Shown one piece after another: positions 62,726 to 64,000 of a stretch of 64,000 nucleotides of DNA. How positions within the stretch are numbered: the stretch's first letter is position 1; each line of letters starts with the position of its first letter. The notes under the pieces are model-generated. The model searched no databases, was not told the origin of the DNA, and worked only from the letters and a program-made list of their open reading frames with translations. A program made the position numbers and the translations under genes. This DNA comes from Zonotrichia leucophrys gambelii (taxonomy: Eukaryota; Chordata; Aves; Passeriformes; Passerellidae), in the NCBI RefSeq assembly GCF_028769735.1, contig NC_088169.1, forward strand, positions 42,933,229 to 42,997,228, written 5' to 3'.

Positions 62726-64000
62726 AGGCAGCTGATGCTACATCTACAATGCTCAAGAGAGAGATTAAAGATAAGTAAAGTCTGATTTATGAATTCAGTT
62801 AGGGACATGGTTATTTATAATACAACATTCTTGTTTGATGTTCCTGTCTACATTTAATTTTATTTCTGATAGTGATATCTCTTGTTGCTGTTATTCTTCC
62901 AAGCCCTGCTCATTTTTCCTTTCCTAGTCATATATAAAATATTTTTGCAAGGTTCTGCTTAGACATAAATATTTTCATTTGGTTCATGTCCATTTTACTT
63001 AAAGGAACAGCTACAGAAATGTTCTACAGAGGAAACACTGAAGTGCTGCTGTCTTCTAAAATTTTTTTTTATATCATAACAGGAAGTAGTTTAAATATTA
63101 CATATTTAAAATATTGTTTGCTTAGTTCTAAATCACATTATTTTAATAGTTTAGATTTGTTGCAAAAATTCAAAACTTCTCTGGGTAGTTAATAAATACC
63201 AGTTAAGGATTATTTCAGAGAGAATATCCTTTCAAAACATGATCTCAAGATGGTTTGCATCTTGATTGAGGGACTAAGAGGAAGGTGCCACATATTAGAA
63301 ATTTTCACATGCAGTAGTTTGGCCAAAAAAAGAAAAAGAGACTGTTGTCTCCTTGAAGACGGCTTCATAAGGTAAAGGAATTTTAACAGTGTCAGAGAGC
63401 ACTGATCTTACCACGATATCCCTTGGTTTAGTAATATATGTGCAGTGTATTTTCACTTTTTTTCCCCACTTTCATTGTCATATAGTTTGATTATTTTCCC
63501 CAGCTAAACATCTCCTTTACATCAGAATAGGTTAAAATAATGTTCATGTTTTCAAATCTGGGTAAGCTTTTGTAACTATCTGGCTGTGATGTTTCAGTGC
63601 TGTGCTTTAACCTGAAAGTTAGGTGTCACAGGAAAGTTCAGATACATGAAAAAATTCCTACTGTGTACAAAGTTAATGAGACAAGGCTAAGCTAACTGGA
63701 GTTATTTCAGCATAAGCTAAGAGCCTCTATACAAGCAGCTGCCACAAATCAGGTGAGATGGATGAAACTGTTGCACCACAACTTGTTCGTTTACATCAGC
63801 CCTTTACTGTGCTTTGAAATCTACTGTTTTGATATAGTAAACATCATAGTTGTAAATACAGAATTAATACATTATTTCCCTGCCATGTTTTACTGTTCAA
63901 TTTTCTCTGCCTGAACTGCATTAACTACTGTATTTAAAAAACAAAACACTCATATTCATGGCGTTGAGTTATGTTGATTTCATTTAAAGTTCTTAACTGA

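Larger units (their letters stand above)
61276..64000. other. Upstream flank of GPC6 to the window end
   Basis: AT-rich sequence apart from the CpG-enriched block at 62380-62725. No protein-coding gene or further CR1 copy was recognised between the CR1 fragment and the right edge. Confidence 0.65.

Noticed and set aside
1..64000. tRNA, rRNA, CRISPR, operon or phage-like systems
   Set aside because: No cloverleaf with A and B boxes, no rRNA text, no spaced direct-repeat array and no prokaryotic gene packing was seen.

Overview
The window is vertebrate nuclear DNA, almost certainly from a bird and possibly a songbird. Several truncated CR1 retroposons of avian type are present, with the characteristic 3' end near ATTCTATG and the familiar CR1 3' text. 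There is also one well-preserved solo retroviral LTR. The DNA is mostly AT-rich and CpG-poor, and there are no bacterial-style operons. The songbird suggestion rests only on the look of the LTR and is weak.

The only protein-coding sequence I can support is the first coding exon of a glypican gene on the minus strand (coding part 29668-29887). It encodes a long leucine-rich signal peptide followed by the conserved glypican N-terminus [12 protein letters not shown]...[14 protein letters not shown], and it ends at a consensus GT donor in phase 1. From remembered family sequences the best match is glypican-6 (GPC6). The exon sits in a CpG island of about 1.4 kb (29040-30420) that should be its promoter.

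Layout: 1-29667 is the 5' part of the very large GPC6 intron 1, read on the minus strand. It holds CR1 fragments (about 1868-2010, 2705-2985, 13955-14528, 17425-17707), AT/GT microsatellites, and a 66-bp A-rich tract. 29040-30420 is the CpG island with exon 1 and the 5' untranslated region. 30420-30650 has a (GT)n and a (CA)n microsatellite. 30650-64000 is 5' flank, in other vertebrates the GPC5-GPC6 interval. It contains a solo LTR (about 39905-40460), a possible second LTR fragment (about 47985-48350), a CR1 copy (about 60772-61275), and a CpG-enriched block near 62400-62720. A small stretch with strong splice signals (62152-62197) lies just before that block.

I saw no tRNA, rRNA, CRISPR, operon or other novel gene system. 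Almost all the other open frames are short and have no recognisable domain, as expected by chance. The most useful leads are unannotated repeats, hairpins, candidate conserved non-coding elements and the 62-kb block. None of these amounts to a demonstrated new system.
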